DNA from: Pontivivens sp032464575
GTDB taxonomy: Bacteria; Pseudomonadota; Alphaproteobacteria; Rhodobacterales; Rhodobacteraceae
Length of the DNA: 64,000 nt
Direction: 5' to 3'
Assembly (NCBI GenBank): GCA_032464575.1
Contig: JAWDKM010000003.1
Coordinates: forward strand, 124,001-188,000
Shown here: positions 44,240 to 52,304 of the stretch, piece after piece
Layout of the letters: every line of letters starts with the position of its first letter
Numbering within the stretch: the stretch's first letter is position 1
Position numbers and translations under genes: made by a program
The notes under the pieces: generated by a model
What the model was told of the DNA's origin: nothing
Database searches by the model: none
Seen by the model: only the letters and a program-made list of their open reading frames with translations

Positions 44240-46323
44240 GCGGTCCCGACCAGCGCAGGCCGCACGCCGCGGTCGATCTCGTCATAGGACAGCACCGGGT
44301 TGCGGATGCCCTTGGCCGCGAGGACGGTGCTGACGAACCTCCTCCGGCGCGTCGCGGTGACGATGGCGGGATAGCGGCCGCCCTCGGACGCCTTGTTGAT
44401 CTGCGCGGCCACATTGGAGGCGAGACGGTTGAAGTCCTCCGGCGGCAGGGCGATGTCGGGCAGGCCGCCCTCGCCGTCGATCTGGTGCGTGCGGAACGCC
44501 TCTTCCCAGCCCGGTTCGAGCTGGATGAAGGGCAGCGTGCCGTCCGGCTCACGCAAGTCGGCCGTGAGCTGGAAGCCGAGGCGGTGGCGGACATGCTCGA
44601 CCAGCATCGCGGGCGGGGTGGTCTGGGCGCCCGCCTCGCTCAGCGCTTCTAGGATCAGCGGCATGTTGCGGATCGATACCCGCTCCTCGAGCAGGAGGCG
44701 CAGCACGGTCTGGAGCACCTCGAGCGGCACGCGGTCGGGCACGTACTCGTCGAGGATCCGCCGGTTCGCCTCGGCCCGCCCCGCGTCGGAGGGGGCGGTG
44801 AAGGCGTCGAGCACCTTGCGCAGCGCACGGCGGGTAAAGAGGCGGCTGAAATGGGTCTTCACCATTTCCAGCAGATGGGTCGCGATGACCTCGGCCGGAG
44901 TGATGGTGGTCTGACCGGCCCGGCTCGCTTCCTCGTGCTGGTCGCGCGGGATCCAGCGGGCAGGCGCGCCGTAGACCGGTTCGGAGACGTCCCGGCCCGG
45001 GGGCAGTGCGGCCCGGTCGTCGCCCAGCAGCATCAGGAGATGACCCGGTTCGACCTGGCTGCGCGCGACCTCCACCCCCTGGATCAGGATCGCGTAGTGG
45101 CCCGGGTCGAGGCCCGGGTCATCGGTCAGACGGATCTCCGGAATGACGAGGCCATAGAGCTCCGCGATGTGATTGCGCATGTTGACGATCCGTGCGTCCA
45201 GCCCGTCGGCGGCATCCATGGCGACGGGTACGAGGTCGGGGGCGACCTTCACGTGGATCTCGTCCAGGTCGAGCACGTCGCCGAGGTTGCGCTCCTTCGG
45301 CGCGGCTGTGGGACGGGCCTGCTCCTCCGCCTTGCGCCTGGCCATGAGCGTCCGGTGGCGGCGCGCGACGTACGCGGCCCCGGCGAGGAGAGCTGCGCCC
45401 AGCAGGAAGGGCAGCACAGGCAGGCCGGGCACCAGCGCGAACATCAGCATCAATGCCGCGACGGTGCCGAGGGCGACGGGGTAGTCGCCGAGCTGTGCGA
45501 GGATCGCCTTGTCGGCGGATCCGGCTTGCCCGCCTTTCGAGAGCAGCAGGGCCGTGGCGATCGAGATGATGACGGCGGGGATCTGGCTCACGAGGCCGTC
45601 GCCCACCGTGAGGATCGCATAGGTCTCGATGGCCTGCCCGGCGGGCATTCCGTGTACGAAGAGCCCGATCGAGAAGCCCATCACGAGGTTCAGGAGCGTG
45701 ATGAGAAGACCCGCGATCGCGTCGCCCTTGACGAATTTCGAGGCGCCGTCGAGGGAGCCGAAAAACGTGGTCTCCTCCTGCTCGATCCTGCGCCGCTCCT
45801 TCGCCTCTGTATGGCTGAGCGCCCCCGCGGCCATGTCGCTGTCGATGGCGAGCTGCTTGCCCGGCATCCCGTCGAGCGCAAAGCGGGCGCCGACCTCCGC
45901 CATCCGGCCTGCGCCTTTGGTGATCACGATGAAGTTCACGATCATCAGGACGCCGAAGACGACGAGGCCGAGGAAGACCGAGCCGCCCATGATGAACATT
46001 GCGAAACCCTCGATCACACCGCCCGCGGCCCCGGTGCCCGTGTGCCCCTCGCCGATGATCAGCTTGGTGGAGGAGACGTTGAGCGAGAGCCGCAGCATCA
46101 GGCTCGCCAACAGGATCGTCGGGAAGGCGGAGAAATCGAGCGGGCGGTTGATGAAGAGCGTGTTGGTGAAGATCAGGATCGCGAGGCCGAAGGACGCGGC
46201 GAGGCCGAGATCCAGCACCACGGGGGGCATCGGCAGGATCATCATTACGATGACGGCCATCAGTGCGACGGTCAGCAGCACCGTCGGCTGGTAGAGCTGG
46301 CGGATGTCGAGCTGTGCGAACAT
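44236..46323 (-). CDS. flhA: Flagellar export apparatus protein FlhA
   Basis: A 695-residue export protein with about eight membrane helices in the first 330 residues and a large cytoplasmic domain. MILPMPPVVLDLGLAASFGL, the FHIPEP-type conserved loop RMAEVGARFALDGMPGKQLA and IDSDMAAGALSHTEAKERRR are diagnostic. Length is as usual. The gene follows the transglycosylase gene with one base between stop and start. Confidence 0.95.
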   Translation of the reverse strand: MFAQLDIRQLYQPTVLLTVALMAVIVMMILPMPPVVLDLGLAASFGLAILIFTNTLFINRPLDFSAFPTILLASLMLRLSLNVSSTKLIIGEGHTGTGAAGGVIEGFAMFIMGGSVFLGLVVFGVLMIVNFIVITKGAGRMAEVGARFALDGMPGKQLAIDSDMAAGALSHTEAKERRRIEQEETTFFGSLDGASKFVKGDAIAGLLITLLNLVMGFSIGLFVHGMPAGQAIETYAILTVGDGLVSQIPAVIISIATALLLSKGGQAGSADKAILAQLGDYPVALGTVAALMLMFALVPGLPVLPFLLGAALLAGAAYVARRHRTLMARRKAEEQARPTAAPKERNLGDVLDLDEIHVKVAPDLVPVAMDAADGLDARIVNMRNHIAELYGLVIPEIRLTDDPGLDPGHYAILIQGVEVARSQVEPGHLLMLLGDDRAALPPGRDVSEPVYGAPARWIPRDQHEEASRAGQTTITPAEVIATHLLEMVKTHFSRLFTRRALRKVLDAFTAPSDAGRAEANRRILDEYVPDRVPLEVLQTVLRLLLEERVSIRNMPLILEALSEAGAQTTPPAMLVEHVRHRLGFQLTADLREPDGTLPFIQLEPGWEEAFRTHQIDGEGGLPDIALPPEDFNRLASNVAAQINKASEGGRYPAIVTATRRRRFVSTVLAAKGIRNPVLSYDEIDRGVRPALVGTA

Positions 46324-46324
46324 C

Positions 46325-46942
46325 TCAGCGCCCCAGGAGCGGACCGCGCGCGGCGGTCAGCAGCGGCCCGCTGGCGGCACGCAAGAGCGACGCGGTGCGC
46401 TGCGGCGCGGGTGGCGTAGGGGGCGCGTCCGACAGCCCACCGCGGATGTCATCGAAGCGGGTCGCATAGCGCTCCGCATGGACGGGGGTGCCGGAGTGGT
46501 AGCGGCCCGCGGCCTCGGTCCAGTCGCCGAAACGTTCGTAGTGCTGGCGCAGGTAGCGCGCGGCGTAGTCGGCATTGGCTTCCGGCTCGAACATCTGGTC
46601 GAGGGACGCGAACGCCTCGCCATGCCAGCGCCAGTTGAGCTGGAAGCAGCCGACATCGTAGCTGCGCGCGCCACGGTCGTGGTGTCGCCGGGCGAAGGCG
46701 ACGGCCTCGGCCCGCGTGTCGAACCAGTGGCCCGCCCCTTCCATGTTCACGGTCCAGGGCCAGGGTTGCAGCGCGCCGTCCACCGGACGTCCCGTTTCGG
46801 TTCGCGTAATCGCGCGCATCACGTCGAGCGGGATGTCATGTGCACGCGCTGCGGTTGCTGCGGCATGGTCGCAGAGGGTTGCTTCGGCCCAGAGCGGGCG
46901 CGCGGCCAGCAAGGCCAGGGTCAGAAACAGGCGCTGGGCCAT
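46325..46942 (-). CDS. Periplasmic lytic transglycosylase (SLT domain)
   Basis: A 205-residue exported protein: signal peptide RLFLTLALLAARPLWA, then a lysozyme-like SLT domain with catalytic Glu in MRAITRTETGRPVDGALQPW and SYDVGCFQLNWRWHGEAF, YAARYLRQHYERFGDWTEAA and GRYHSGTPVHAERYATRF. It probably opens peptidoglycan for the rod, replacing the muramidase domain of FlgJ, which is absent here. First gene of the minus-strand export operon. Confidence 0.85.
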   Translation of the reverse strand: MAQRLFLTLALLAARPLWAEATLCDHAAATAARAHDIPLDVMRAITRTETGRPVDGALQPWPWTVNMEGAGHWFDTRAEAVAFARRHHDRGARSYDVGCFQLNWRWHGEAFASLDQMFEPEANADYAARYLRQHYERFGDWTEAAGRYHSGTPVHAERYATRFDDIRGGLSDAPPTPPAPQRTASLLRAASGPLLTAARGPLLGR

Positions 46943-47025
46943 CGGCGGATTCTCCTGCCGTCGGGATTGCGACAGGACTACCGCGGCAGGGGTTAGCGAA
47001 GCGTTTCCGAAAGCTTGCGGTGCGG

Positions 47026-47925
47026 TTAACCGACGAGATGCGCGCGGATCCGCTCCGCGATCAGGGCCGAGACGCGTACGTTGCTCTCCTGGGTCACGCC
47101 TGCGATGTGCGGGGTCAGGATCAGGTTGGGCACGTCCGCCAGCACGCTGCCCTTGGGCAGGGGCTCATCCTCGAACACATCGAGCGCGGCACCGGCGAGG
47201 CGGCCCGTGCGCAACGCGTCGGCCAGTGCGGCCTCGTCCACCACGCCTCCGCGGGCGGCGTTCACCAGCACCGAGCCCTTGCGCACCTGCGCGAGCGCCT
47301 CCTCATCGATCAGGTGGCGCGTGTCGGAGGTCAGCGGCACGTGCAGCGAAATCACGTCGGCCCGGCCGAGCAGCCCGTAGAGATCGGTCAGTTCGACTTC
47401 GGCCTCCTGCGCATAGGGATCATGGGCGATGACCTGCATCCCCAGCGCCTTTGCCCGCGCCGCGGTCTGTCGCGCGATGGAGCCGTAGCCGATCAGGCCG
47501 AGGATGCGTCCGCCGATCTCTCGCCCGATCAGGGCCTGCCGTGGCCACTCCCCGGAGCCGACTTCGGCGGTCGAGAGATAGGCGCCGCGCAGCAGCAGCA
47601 TCGCAGTCGCGATCACGTATTCCGCGACGGAGGCGTCATTGGCCCCGGTGGCTGGATAGACATGGATGCCGCGCGCCTCGCACCCCTCGACGTCGATATT
47701 GTCGAGCCCGACGCCCAGCCGCCCGACGCAACGAATGCCGCTGGCCAGCAGGTCGCCACGCACCTGCGTCCGGTTGCGCACGATCAGCGCGCGGGCCCCC
47801 GGCAGCACCGCCGAAAGCTCGTCTGGCCGGTCCACGAGGCCGGGATCGTAGAGCACGTCGAACGCACGGGAGAGATCGTTGACTGCCGCCTCGTCCATGA
47901 ACTCCGTGATGACGATGTCGGGCAT
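47026..47925 (-). CDS. D-2-hydroxyacid dehydrogenase, candidate (S)-sulfolactate dehydrogenase SlcC
   Basis: A 299-residue NAD-dependent D-isomer 2-hydroxyacid dehydrogenase. Rossmann motif GLIGYGSIARQTAARAKALG, then the catalytic Arg in LVNAARGGVVDEAALADALR, Glu in LDVFEDEPLPKGS and His in LILTPHIAGVTQESN. The N-terminus IVITEFMDEAAV reads like SlcC, a sulfolactate dehydrogenase of this family described in Roseovarius and Chromohalobacter. In this operon, sulfolactate is a plausible product of sulfoglycolysis, and SlcC would oxidise it to sulfopyruvate. Start shares one base with the upstream stop (TGATG). A phosphoglycerate- or hydroxypyruvate-type role is the alternative. Confidence 0.7.
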   Translation of the reverse strand: MPDIVITEFMDEAAVNDLSRAFDVLYDPGLVDRPDELSAVLPGARALIVRNRTQVRGDLLASGIRCVGRLGVGLDNIDVEGCEARGIHVYPATGANDASVAEYVIATAMLLLRGAYLSTAEVGSGEWPRQALIGREIGGRILGLIGYGSIARQTAARAKALGMQVIAHDPYAQEAEVELTDLYGLLGRADVISLHVPLTSDTRHLIDEEALAQVRKGSVLVNAARGGVVDEAALADALRTGRLAGAALDVFEDEPLPKGSVLADVPNLILTPHIAGVTQESNVRVSALIAERIRAHLVG

Positions 47926-49034
47926 CAGGCAGCCCCTTCCATGGCGATGCGGGGCAGGGTGACGGGCAGGCCGGTGCGCACCGATTCCTCTGCCGCGGCA
48001 CCGACAGCGACCGCGAGCAGGCCGTCGCGCACCCCGACCTCCGGCGCGCCACCCGAACGGATCGTCGCCGCGAACTTCTCATGCTGAAAGAAGGTCGAGC
48101 CGTGGTGATCGCCCGCTGCCAGCACCCGCTTGTCAACGTGGATGTCGTGCACCTCCTCCTGCTTCGTCCCGCGGTTGGAGATGACGAGGCGGGAGGCACG
48201 CTCCACCCCGCCCGGGGCGAAGCGGGCGGGGCCGGGCACCATCGCGTCGATGCGCGCCTTCTCCCCGGTAGCGGAGATCACCTCCTGCCAGTAGCTGCCT
48301 TCGGCGAACATGCAGAGGTCGAGCATCGCGCGGGAATTGTTGGCGAATTCCACGATGACGTAGGCGTGGTCGAGGATGTCGGGCACGCGGCCCGCGATCT
48401 TCTCGTCCGCATGGGCGACGCCGCCCGCGCCGGAGGCGAAGACGCGCACCGGGTCGGACTTCAGGATCAGCCGCATAAGATCGAAGAAGTGGCAGCATTT
48501 CTCCACCAGCGTGCCGCCGGTCTGCGCGTTGAAGCGGTTCCAGTGGTTGACCTTGTCAAGGAACGGGAAGCGGTGCTCGCGGATCGAGAGCATCCTGAGC
48601 GAGCCCGCGCGTCCGCCCTCGACTTCCTCGATCAGGCGGGCGACGGGGGGCATGTAGCGATACTCCATCGCGACCCAGACGGGCGCTTTGCGGATCGCGG
48701 CGCGGCCTGCGATCTCCTCGCATTCAAAGGTTGAGATGCCGAGAGGCTTCTCGCAGAGGATCGGGATGTCGGTGGCCAGCGCATCCAGCATGATGGGGTG
48801 GTGCAGGTGGTTGGGCGCGGCGATCACCAGCGCGTCCAGCCCGCCCCCGGCCAGCATCTCCTGATGGGTGAAGTAGGTCCTGGCGTCGCCGCCCGCCTGT
48901 TTGTTGGCCGAATGCAGCATGTCGCGGTCGGGATCGGAGAGCGCCACGACCTCGGCGTCATCGAGGAGCTGGATGTTGCGGATGTGTTCGTGGCCCATCA
49001 TGCCGGTGCCGATGATGCCGTAGCGCAGGGTCAT
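47925..49034 (-). CDS. Gfo/Idh/MocA oxidoreductase, candidate NAD-dependent sulfoquinovosidase
   Basis: A 369-residue protein with Rossmann motif YGIIGTGMMGHEHIRNIQLL, the family EKPLG motif in PILCEKPLGIS, and the active-site block GGTLVEKCCHFFDLMRLILK. Such proteins oxidise sugars or, in glycosidase families GH4-like and GH109/GH188, use NAD to cleave glycosides by transient oxidation. NAD-dependent sulfoquinovosidases of GH188 belong to this superfamily and sit in sulfoglycolysis loci, so one is suspected here. I cannot tell it from a simple inositol- or glucose-dehydrogenase relative by eye. Separated from the isomerase gene by three bases. Confidence 0.65.
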   Translation of the reverse strand: MTLRYGIIGTGMMGHEHIRNIQLLDDAEVVALSDPDRDMLHSANKQAGGDARTYFTHQEMLAGGGLDALVIAAPNHLHHPIMLDALATDIPILCEKPLGISTFECEEIAGRAAIRKAPVWVAMEYRYMPPVARLIEEVEGGRAGSLRMLSIREHRFPFLDKVNHWNRFNAQTGGTLVEKCCHFFDLMRLILKSDPVRVFASGAGGVAHADEKIAGRVPDILDHAYVIVEFANNSRAMLDLCMFAEGSYWQEVISATGEKARIDAMVPGPARFAPGGVERASRLVISNRGTKQEEVHDIHVDKRVLAAGDHHGSTFFQHEKFAATIRSGGAPEVGVRDGLLAVAVGAAAEESVRTGLPVTLPRIAMEGAA

Positions 49035-49037
49035 GGC

Positions 49038-50402
49038 TCAGATCTCCAGAACGGGCAGGCCGAGCGCGCCTGCCATCTCGATAAGCGCGGCGCTGTGGTC
49101 GCCATAGGCGAGCGCCATGTGGTGTTCGAGGCCGCTGTCGATGACGTTCGCGAGCGTCTCGGCGGCCGGTTTGTCGAAGCGGACGACGCCGGAGGTGCCG
49201 GTGAAGGCCATGGGGCGGTCCAGCATCTCGCCGCCGCTCAGGATCAGCTTGGTTTCGCCATGCGCTTGCGAGAGGCGGACGAAGGTAACGCGGCCGGGCT
49301 TCAGCGCGAACTCGTAGAGCAGCGGCATCTTGCGGTTCGTGTGGATCGTAGCCGCCGGGTGCGCGGTGGCCATCGAGGCCGGGGCCTGCCCGCAATGCCA
49401 GACGACGCCGGTATTGTCGGCGCTGTCCATGTCCACGAGATCGACGAGGAAGACGGGCGCGTCCGCGGCCTCCTGCAACATCATCTGCGTGACCGCGCCG
49501 TAGACATCGGCCTCGCAGGCGCAGGGTACGCGCGCCTCGCCGAGCATCGAAACCGGGCCGCAGACGGCGCCGCCATACTCGGTGAAGGTCTCGGGCCAGC
49601 AGCGGATGGCGAAGGCGTCGAATTGGCGGTCCGTGCGGAGCTTGTCGAGTGCGAGTTTCAGGCGCAGGGAGCGGTCGAGTTCGGTCTGGTCGACTTCCGC
49701 GAGGCCGTCGAGCTTCCTGTCTGCCTCGGCGCGCAGGGCGGTGGCGGCGGAGGCATCTACGGCGCGGGCGGTGTCGAAGAGGGTGTCGAGCTCCAGCGCC
49801 TCGACCTCCACTCCGGTGAGATCGCGTAGGGCCTCGGCATCGTAGGCGCAGGTGTCGAAACCGTCGGGATGGGCGCCGATCCGTCCGATGCGGCGGCCCT
49901 TGAGGGCGTTGGCCGCGACGGATGCGGCGGCCGACACCGGCTGCGCCGCGAGCCGCCCGCTCGTCCGTTTCCCTGCGAGTAGCTCATCGAGCCCCTCGCC
50001 GTCAGGTTCTGCGTAGAGCCATCCGAACGGCCGTCCGTTCAGGCCGAGCGCGTGGCTCGCGAGGTTCAGCCCGCAGAAGGAGTTGAGCCTCAGGCGGCCG
50101 CCCAGCCGCGGCTCCGGCACGGCCCAGATCGAGAGCGGCACGTCGGCGAAGCGGTTCGCGGCCGCGACAGTCATCGAGGCGTCGGTGAACGTGACCTGAA
50201 GGATCAGGAGCTGGTCGATGCTCCCTGCCGCCAGTTCGTCCAGCGCCGCGATCGTCGTTTCCGCATCGAAGAGCAGGGCGCGCGGGCCGATCACATCGTG
50301 CTCCGTCGCGCCGAGGGCTGCGAGCATCCCCGCCAGCTTCTTTTCCGCGAAGGGCACGTCGAAGGTGGGACGGCCCAAAGGCAATATGCCGATGCGGGCC
50401 AT
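49038..50402 (-). CDS. Fucose/arabinose isomerase-like protein, candidate sulfoquinovose isomerase
   Basis: A 454-residue protein of the L-fucose/L-arabinose isomerase superfamily. The start MARIGILPLGRPTFDVPFAE, RCWPETFTEYGGAVCGPVSM with the likely catalytic Glu, and DMDSADNTGVVWHCGQAPAS with Asp and His form the metal site. E. coli uses YihS (an AGE-type enzyme) for sulfoquinovose, but other sulfoglycolytic loci use a fucose-isomerase-like protein (called SqvD). It overlaps the aldolase stop by one base (TGATG), so the isomerase-aldolase-kinase order mirrors the expected steps. Other ketose-forming roles are possible. Confidence 0.7.
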   Translation of the reverse strand: MARIGILPLGRPTFDVPFAEKKLAGMLAALGATEHDVIGPRALLFDAETTIAALDELAAGSIDQLLILQVTFTDASMTVAAANRFADVPLSIWAVPEPRLGGRLRLNSFCGLNLASHALGLNGRPFGWLYAEPDGEGLDELLAGKRTSGRLAAQPVSAAASVAANALKGRRIGRIGAHPDGFDTCAYDAEALRDLTGVEVEALELDTLFDTARAVDASAATALRAEADRKLDGLAEVDQTELDRSLRLKLALDKLRTDRQFDAFAIRCWPETFTEYGGAVCGPVSMLGEARVPCACEADVYGAVTQMMLQEAADAPVFLVDLVDMDSADNTGVVWHCGQAPASMATAHPAATIHTNRKMPLLYEFALKPGRVTFVRLSQAHGETKLILSGGEMLDRPMAFTGTSGVVRFDKPAAETLANVIDSGLEHHMALAYGDHSAALIEMAGALGLPVLEI

Positions 50403-51427
50403 CAGATATCCTCGTAGCCATGCCGGAAGCTGACATCGGCAGGCAAGAACGCGGTCTCGCCGCCGAAGCACGGGTGGTCGTGCCACGGCACGGCTTCAGC
50501 ACTCGTCAGCTCGTTGAGCCCGCGCATATAAGCGACCGCGTCGCCCTCCAGATCGGCGCGCATCCGGTCCCAATCAGGATAGTGCCCGAACGCCTCCAGC
50601 CAGATCGCGCGACCGGCGAGGTAGCCCGACGCCCCGGCGCGGTAGGCATGGGCGAGCACGTTGCGGAAGGCCGCCTTGCCCGCGCCTGCACTGAGCATCA
50701 CCCAGGGGCGGCCGGCAAGGCGGCCCATCTCGTCGAAGAGCTTCTGGATATCTCCGTCATGCTCCGGCACGTCGGAGGCGTTGACCGGGCTTTCCAGCTT
50801 GAAGACATCGACGCCGTAATCGGGTTTCGCGAATTCCTCGACCGATTGCAGGACGTGGTCTGCCTTCTTGCCCTGCTGCTCGACATAGTCGGTGGTTTGG
50901 TGCGCGTCGTCTGCCAACGGGTAGACCAGCAGCTCGAAGAGGTAGGGGATGTCGTACTTCGCACAGGCCTCGCCGATGCGCTTGGTGAAATCCCTCTGCG
51001 CCTGCAGGACGTCGGGGGAGGCATCGGGCCGGTACCAGGCGAGCACCTTGACCGCGTCGCCACCCATCCGCCGGATCTTGCCCACGGACCAGTCGTCGAT
51101 CTCCGAGGAAAGACGGCCGCCATCCGTCTCCCGAAACAGGCTGTCCTCCAGCGTCACGATCAGGCCCTTTGCGGGGTCATACCGGTCCAGCCCCATGGGG
51201 ATCGCGTAATGCGGATCGAGCAGCATGGCGGAGCTCTCGCCCTGCAACGTCTCGATCAGCAGCGTCTTGAACTTCGCGACCTCCTCCCAAGGCGCCTCGC
51301 CCACGCCATGATGCGTCGCGATCGGGCCCTTGATTGGCGGGCGCTGGTCCACGGCAGTCATGCGGAACCGGCCCGACGCGTCGGCCATCCGGCGCATCCC
51401 CCATAGCTTACCGGGCGTCAGTTGCAT
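50402..51427 (-). CDS. LacD/YihT-type class I aldolase, candidate sulfofructose-phosphate aldolase
   Basis: A 341-residue aldolase of the tagatose-1,6-bisphosphate aldolase (LacD) family, to which E. coli YihT also belongs. The Schiff-base lysine is K210 in YGVDVFKLESPVN; RFRMTAVDQRPPIKGPI is the N-terminal block, VKVLAWYRPDASPDV and WVMLSAGAGKAAF are inner strands, and AGASGYLAGRAIWLE closes the phosphate site. It would split 6-deoxy-6-sulfofructose-1-phosphate to dihydroxyacetone phosphate and sulfolactaldehyde. ATG 51427 has AGGAGA upstream and lies 20 bases inside the kinase gene. Tagatose bisphosphate is the alternative substrate. Confidence 0.78.
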   Translation of the reverse strand: MQLTPGKLWGMRRMADASGRFRMTAVDQRPPIKGPIATHHGVGEAPWEEVAKFKTLLIETLQGESSAMLLDPHYAIPMGLDRYDPAKGLIVTLEDSLFRETDGGRLSSEIDDWSVGKIRRMGGDAVKVLAWYRPDASPDVLQAQRDFTKRIGEACAKYDIPYLFELLVYPLADDAHQTTDYVEQQGKKADHVLQSVEEFAKPDYGVDVFKLESPVNASDVPEHDGDIQKLFDEMGRLAGRPWVMLSAGAGKAAFRNVLAHAYRAGASGYLAGRAIWLEAFGHYPDWDRMRADLEGDAVAYMRGLNELTSAEAVPWHDHPCFGGETAFLPADVSFRHGYEDI

Positions 51428-52304
51428 TCGCGTTCTCCTGAAGAAAGGTGTCGGTCTCGTCCCGGGTCGGGCTGCCGGCGCGGCCCCCCGGACGGGTGCA
51501 TTTGATCGCGGCGGCGGCATTGGCGAAGCGGGCCGCGTCGAGCTCGGTCCGATGCTCGGCGAGGGCGAGGGTGAAGGCCCCGTGCCAGACATCGCCGGCA
51601 CCCAGCGTATCGACGACGGCTACGTCAAAGGCGGGGACGTGCCCGCCGTCATCGCCCTGCCGCCAGGTCACGCCGTACGCCCCGTCGGTAACGCAGACCC
51701 AGCCGCCGAGCAGGCCCGCGGCGATCTCCAGCCGCTCCTCCACCGTGCCCTCGGGCAGGAACTCATCCAGGCCCTGGCGGGAGAACGCGACGTGGGAGGC
51801 AAGCTCCAGGGCCTCGCGCACCACGGGCGCCTCGGCGTCCATCACGCCGGGCACGCCTGCGTTCCGCGCGGCCTTCATGGCGGCGATCGCGCCCTCCGTC
51901 CAGCGGGTGTCGGCGAGGGCCGCGTCGAGGGCGGGCAGCGTCCAGTCGGGCTCGTTGGGCAAGCCGGAGCCGCGGAAATTCATGATCTGCCGCTCGCCCT
52001 TCCTGTCGATGTAGACGGACGAGTAGGAGGACGACGCCCCCCGGATCTTGGTCGTCAGGGAGGTGCCCACCCGCTCCCGCTGCAGCTCCGCGATGATCAG
52101 CTGCCCGACGGGGTCCTCCGCGAGACGCGCTGCGAGATGGGTCTGGCCACCAAGGCGGGAGATCGCGACGGCGGCATTCGCGGCACAGCCGCCACCGACG
52201 ATACGCGCACCCCGGGCGCGGTACTTCTCGGGCTCTGTCGGCAGCGTGTCGACTTCGAAGATGAAGTCGACGACGGCCTGGCCCGCGATGAGGATCTGCA
52301 TCAT
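51408..52304 (-). CDS. PfkB-family kinase, candidate sulfofructose kinase (YihV-like)
   Basis: A 298-residue ribokinase-fold kinase. GGGCAANAAVAISRLGGQTH and VVDTLGAGDVWHGAFTLALA (Asp is the catalytic base) are family motifs. It closely follows E. coli YihV in LPTEPEKYRARG, DRKGERQIMNF, LADTRWTEGA and AAIKCTRPGGRAGSP. K27 and N109 have the same numbering as in YihV as I recall it, and R134 corresponds to its Arg138; these are the residues around the sulfonate. That favours 6-deoxy-6-sulfofructose as substrate over other ketoses. Start ATG 52304 overlaps the cytochrome gene stop by four bases. Confidence 0.85.
   Translation of the reverse strand: MMQILIAGQAVVDFIFEVDTLPTEPEKYRARGARIVGGGCAANAAVAISRLGGQTHLAARLAEDPVGQLIIAELQRERVGTSLTTKIRGASSSYSSVYIDRKGERQIMNFRGSGLPNEPDWTLPALDAALADTRWTEGAIAAMKAARNAGVPGVMDAEAPVVREALELASHVAFSRQGLDEFLPEGTVEERLEIAAGLLGGWVCVTDGAYGVTWRQGDDGGHVPAFDVAVVDTLGAGDVWHGAFTLALAEHRTELDAARFANAAAAIKCTRPGGRAGSPTRDETDTFLQENANATDAR

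Noticed and set aside
44851..46419. 522-residue plus-strand open frame across flhA
   Set aside because: Composition is that of an antisense shadow in GC-rich DNA; flhA on the other strand is certain.
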